From contig JADJRB010000001.1 of assembly GCA_016712445.1 (NCBI GenBank), forward strand, positions 930,001-994,000: a DNA stretch of 64,000 bases, read 5' to 3'. The notes below the pieces were generated by a model. The model was not told where the DNA came from. It saw only the letters and a list, made by a program, of their open reading frames with translations, and ran no database searches. This document shows positions 63,022 to 64,000 of the stretch, one piece after another. Numbering within the stretch: position 1 is the stretch's first letter; each line of letters begins with the position of its first letter. The translations under genes and the position numbers were made by a program. The DNA is from Acidobacteriota bacterium. GTDB taxonomy: Bacteria; Pseudomonadota; Alphaproteobacteria; Caulobacterales; Hyphomonadaceae.

Positions 63022-63046
63022 GGCCTTATTAATATTCAATAAGGCC
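63022..63046. promoter_or_regulatory. AT-rich inverted repeat upstream of the TonB receptor gene
   Basis: GGCCTTATT (63022-63030) pairs with AATAAGGCC (63038-63046) around AATATTC. No T-run follows, so an operator or leader hairpin is more likely than a terminator. It lies 70 bases upstream of the receptor start. Confidence 0.5.
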
Positions 63047-63116
63047 AAAACCACTCTATGTGCGGCCTCGGGGATCCACCGTCCCCGCAGAAACCGAGTA
63101 GAGGAAACTCCCAGTA

Positions 63117-64000
63117 ATGAAATTCAGCAAACTCCTGCTGTCGTCGGCATCGGCGGCAATGATCGCATTTGTGCCCGCCTACGCCCAAGAAACCGGCACG
63201 GACACTGTCACCGTTGAAACGCCGGAAGCCACCGCCGAGCGCGAGTCGGCCATCGACCGCGTCCTCGGCACGATCACCGTCACCGCCACCAAGAAAGCGG
63301 ACGTCGAGAACGTCCAGTCGGTTCCGGTTGCCATCACGGCGTTCAACGCCGAGACGCTCGAAGCCCTTCAGGTTCGCGACGTCTCCAGCCTTTCCTACTC
63401 GGCCCCGAACATCCAGCTTGAAGACGTCGGCACCGCACGCGGCACCGCCAACTTCTCGATCCGCGGCCTCGGCATCAACTCCTCGATTCCGTCCATCGAC
63501 CCGACCGTCGGCGTGTTCGTTGACGGCGTTTACCTCGGCGTGAACAACGGCGTCGTGCTTGACCTGTTTGACCTCGACAGCGTCGAGATCCTGCGCGGCC
63601 CGCAAGGCCTGCTGTTCGGCCGCAACACCACCGGCGGCGCGATCCTGCTGAACACCGGCAACCCGACCGACACGTTCCAGTACAAAGCCAAGGCAACATA
63701 CGAAGGCCCGATCGATGATGATCGCGGCGGCCCGTCCTCGACCCTGCAAGCCGGCATTTCCGGCCCGATCGTCGAAGGCAAGCTGAACGGCAAGCTCGGC
63801 GCCTATTACAACTATGACGAAGGCTACTTCCTCAACAAGTTCACCAACGACAACATCGGCGAAGCCCAGACCTTCATCCTGCGCGGCGCGCTCGAGTACA
63901 TGGCGACGGAAGACCTGACCTTCCTCGGCAAGATCGAAGCCTTCAGCACACAGACGGACGGCCCTGCCGCCCGCAACTCCGGCGTCTACGACCGCGACAG
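63117..64000 (+). CDS. TonB-dependent receptor, N-terminal part (continues beyond window)
   Basis: The first 294 residues are visible. A signal peptide ends at AYAQ; a TonB-box-like ITVTATKKADVENVQSVPVA follows, then the plug (VSSLSYSAPNIQLEDVG, FSIRGLGINSS, GVFVDGVYLG, EILRGPQGLLFGRNTTGGAI) and the first barrel strands. This is the CirA/Fiu-like proteobacterial receptor type common in sphingomonads and hyphomonads. The substrate is unknown; the upstream ligase and esterase hint at aromatic compounds. Confidence 0.92.
   Translation, partial: MKFSKLLLSSASAAMIAFVPAYAQETGTDTVTVETPEATAERESAIDRVLGTITVTATKKADVENVQSVPVAITAFNAETLEALQVRDVSSLSYSAPNIQLEDVGTARGTANFSIRGLGINSSIPSIDPTVGVFVDGVYLGVNNGVVLDLFDLDSVEILRGPQGLLFGRNTTGGAILLNTGNPTDTFQYKAKATYEGPIDDDRGGPSSTLQAGISGPIVEGKLNGKLGAYYNYDEGYFLNKFTNDNIGEAQTFILRGALEYMATEDLTFLGKIEAFSTQTDGPAARNSGVYDRD

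Overview
The window is GC-rich, densely coded bacterial DNA. Its gene content points to an alphaproteobacterium, most likely of the Hyphomonadaceae (Hyphomonas-like). The evidence is a RegB/RegA redox pair, PHB metabolism genes (phaR, phaB, phaZ), the order FYDLN-acid protein / tRNA-Ala / aroA / cmk / rpsA / ihfB, small alphaproteobacterial families (DUF1150, FYDLN-acid), two TonB-dependent receptors, and a diheme cytochrome / beta-helix pair of a family that, as I recall, is named after a Hyphomonas neptunium protein. The genus is an inference; no rRNA gene is present to confirm it.

Layout. 1-8.2 kb: end of regB, regA, a frameshifted tyrC, DUF983, phaR/phaB, a cupin, gloB, a methyltransferase and a PII gene. 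8.2-12.9 kb: a tight four-gene envelope operon (S8 protease, membrane protein with a propeptide-like domain, lipoprotein, M23 lipoprotein). 13-15 kb: enoyl-CoA hydratase and CoA-transferase. 15.1-15.8 kb: the only long gene-free stretch, with an inverted-repeat element and strongly structured sequence. 15.8-22.8 kb: a leftward run of rpoN, lptB, lptA, lptC, rnd, a YaiI protein, the diheme cytochrome and the beta-helix lipoprotein. 22.9-25.3 kb: DUF3617, DUF1150, a methyltransferase, tRNA-Ala(GGC) and the FYDLN-acid gene. 25.4-34.1 kb: aroA, then five accessory genes, then cmk, rpsA, ihfB and mscL. 34.2-35.2 kb: a VOC protein and soxR around a SoxR box. 35.2-40.1 kb: a Zrg-like zinc-uptake operon facing a ZIP transporter. 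40.1-45.1 kb: an Lrp regulator with a CysK-like enzyme, phaZ, two small membrane proteins and a CHAD protein. 45.1-49.2 kb: a TonB receptor divergent from a beta-propeller phytase. 49.2-64 kb: a glycosylase, iron ADH, OmpW, a tandem ABC ATPase, an HWE kinase with receiver, ilvA, a double FKBP isomerase, cysQ, glmM, a feruloyl-CoA-synthase-like ligase, an alpha/beta hydrolase and the start of a second TonB receptor.

Themes. PHB storage appears in several places (phaR/phaB, phaZ, a CHAD protein). Nutrient capture is a second theme (phytate, zinc, aromatic or hydroxycinnamate substrates). Envelope biogenesis is a third (lptABC, glmM, FKBP, the protease/M23 operon). The least explained items are the S8/M23 operon, the structured region downstream of rpoN, the S1 protein with an L21/NuoE-type C-terminal extension, and the diheme cytochrome / beta-helix pair. 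No CRISPR array, rRNA gene, transposase or prophage was seen.
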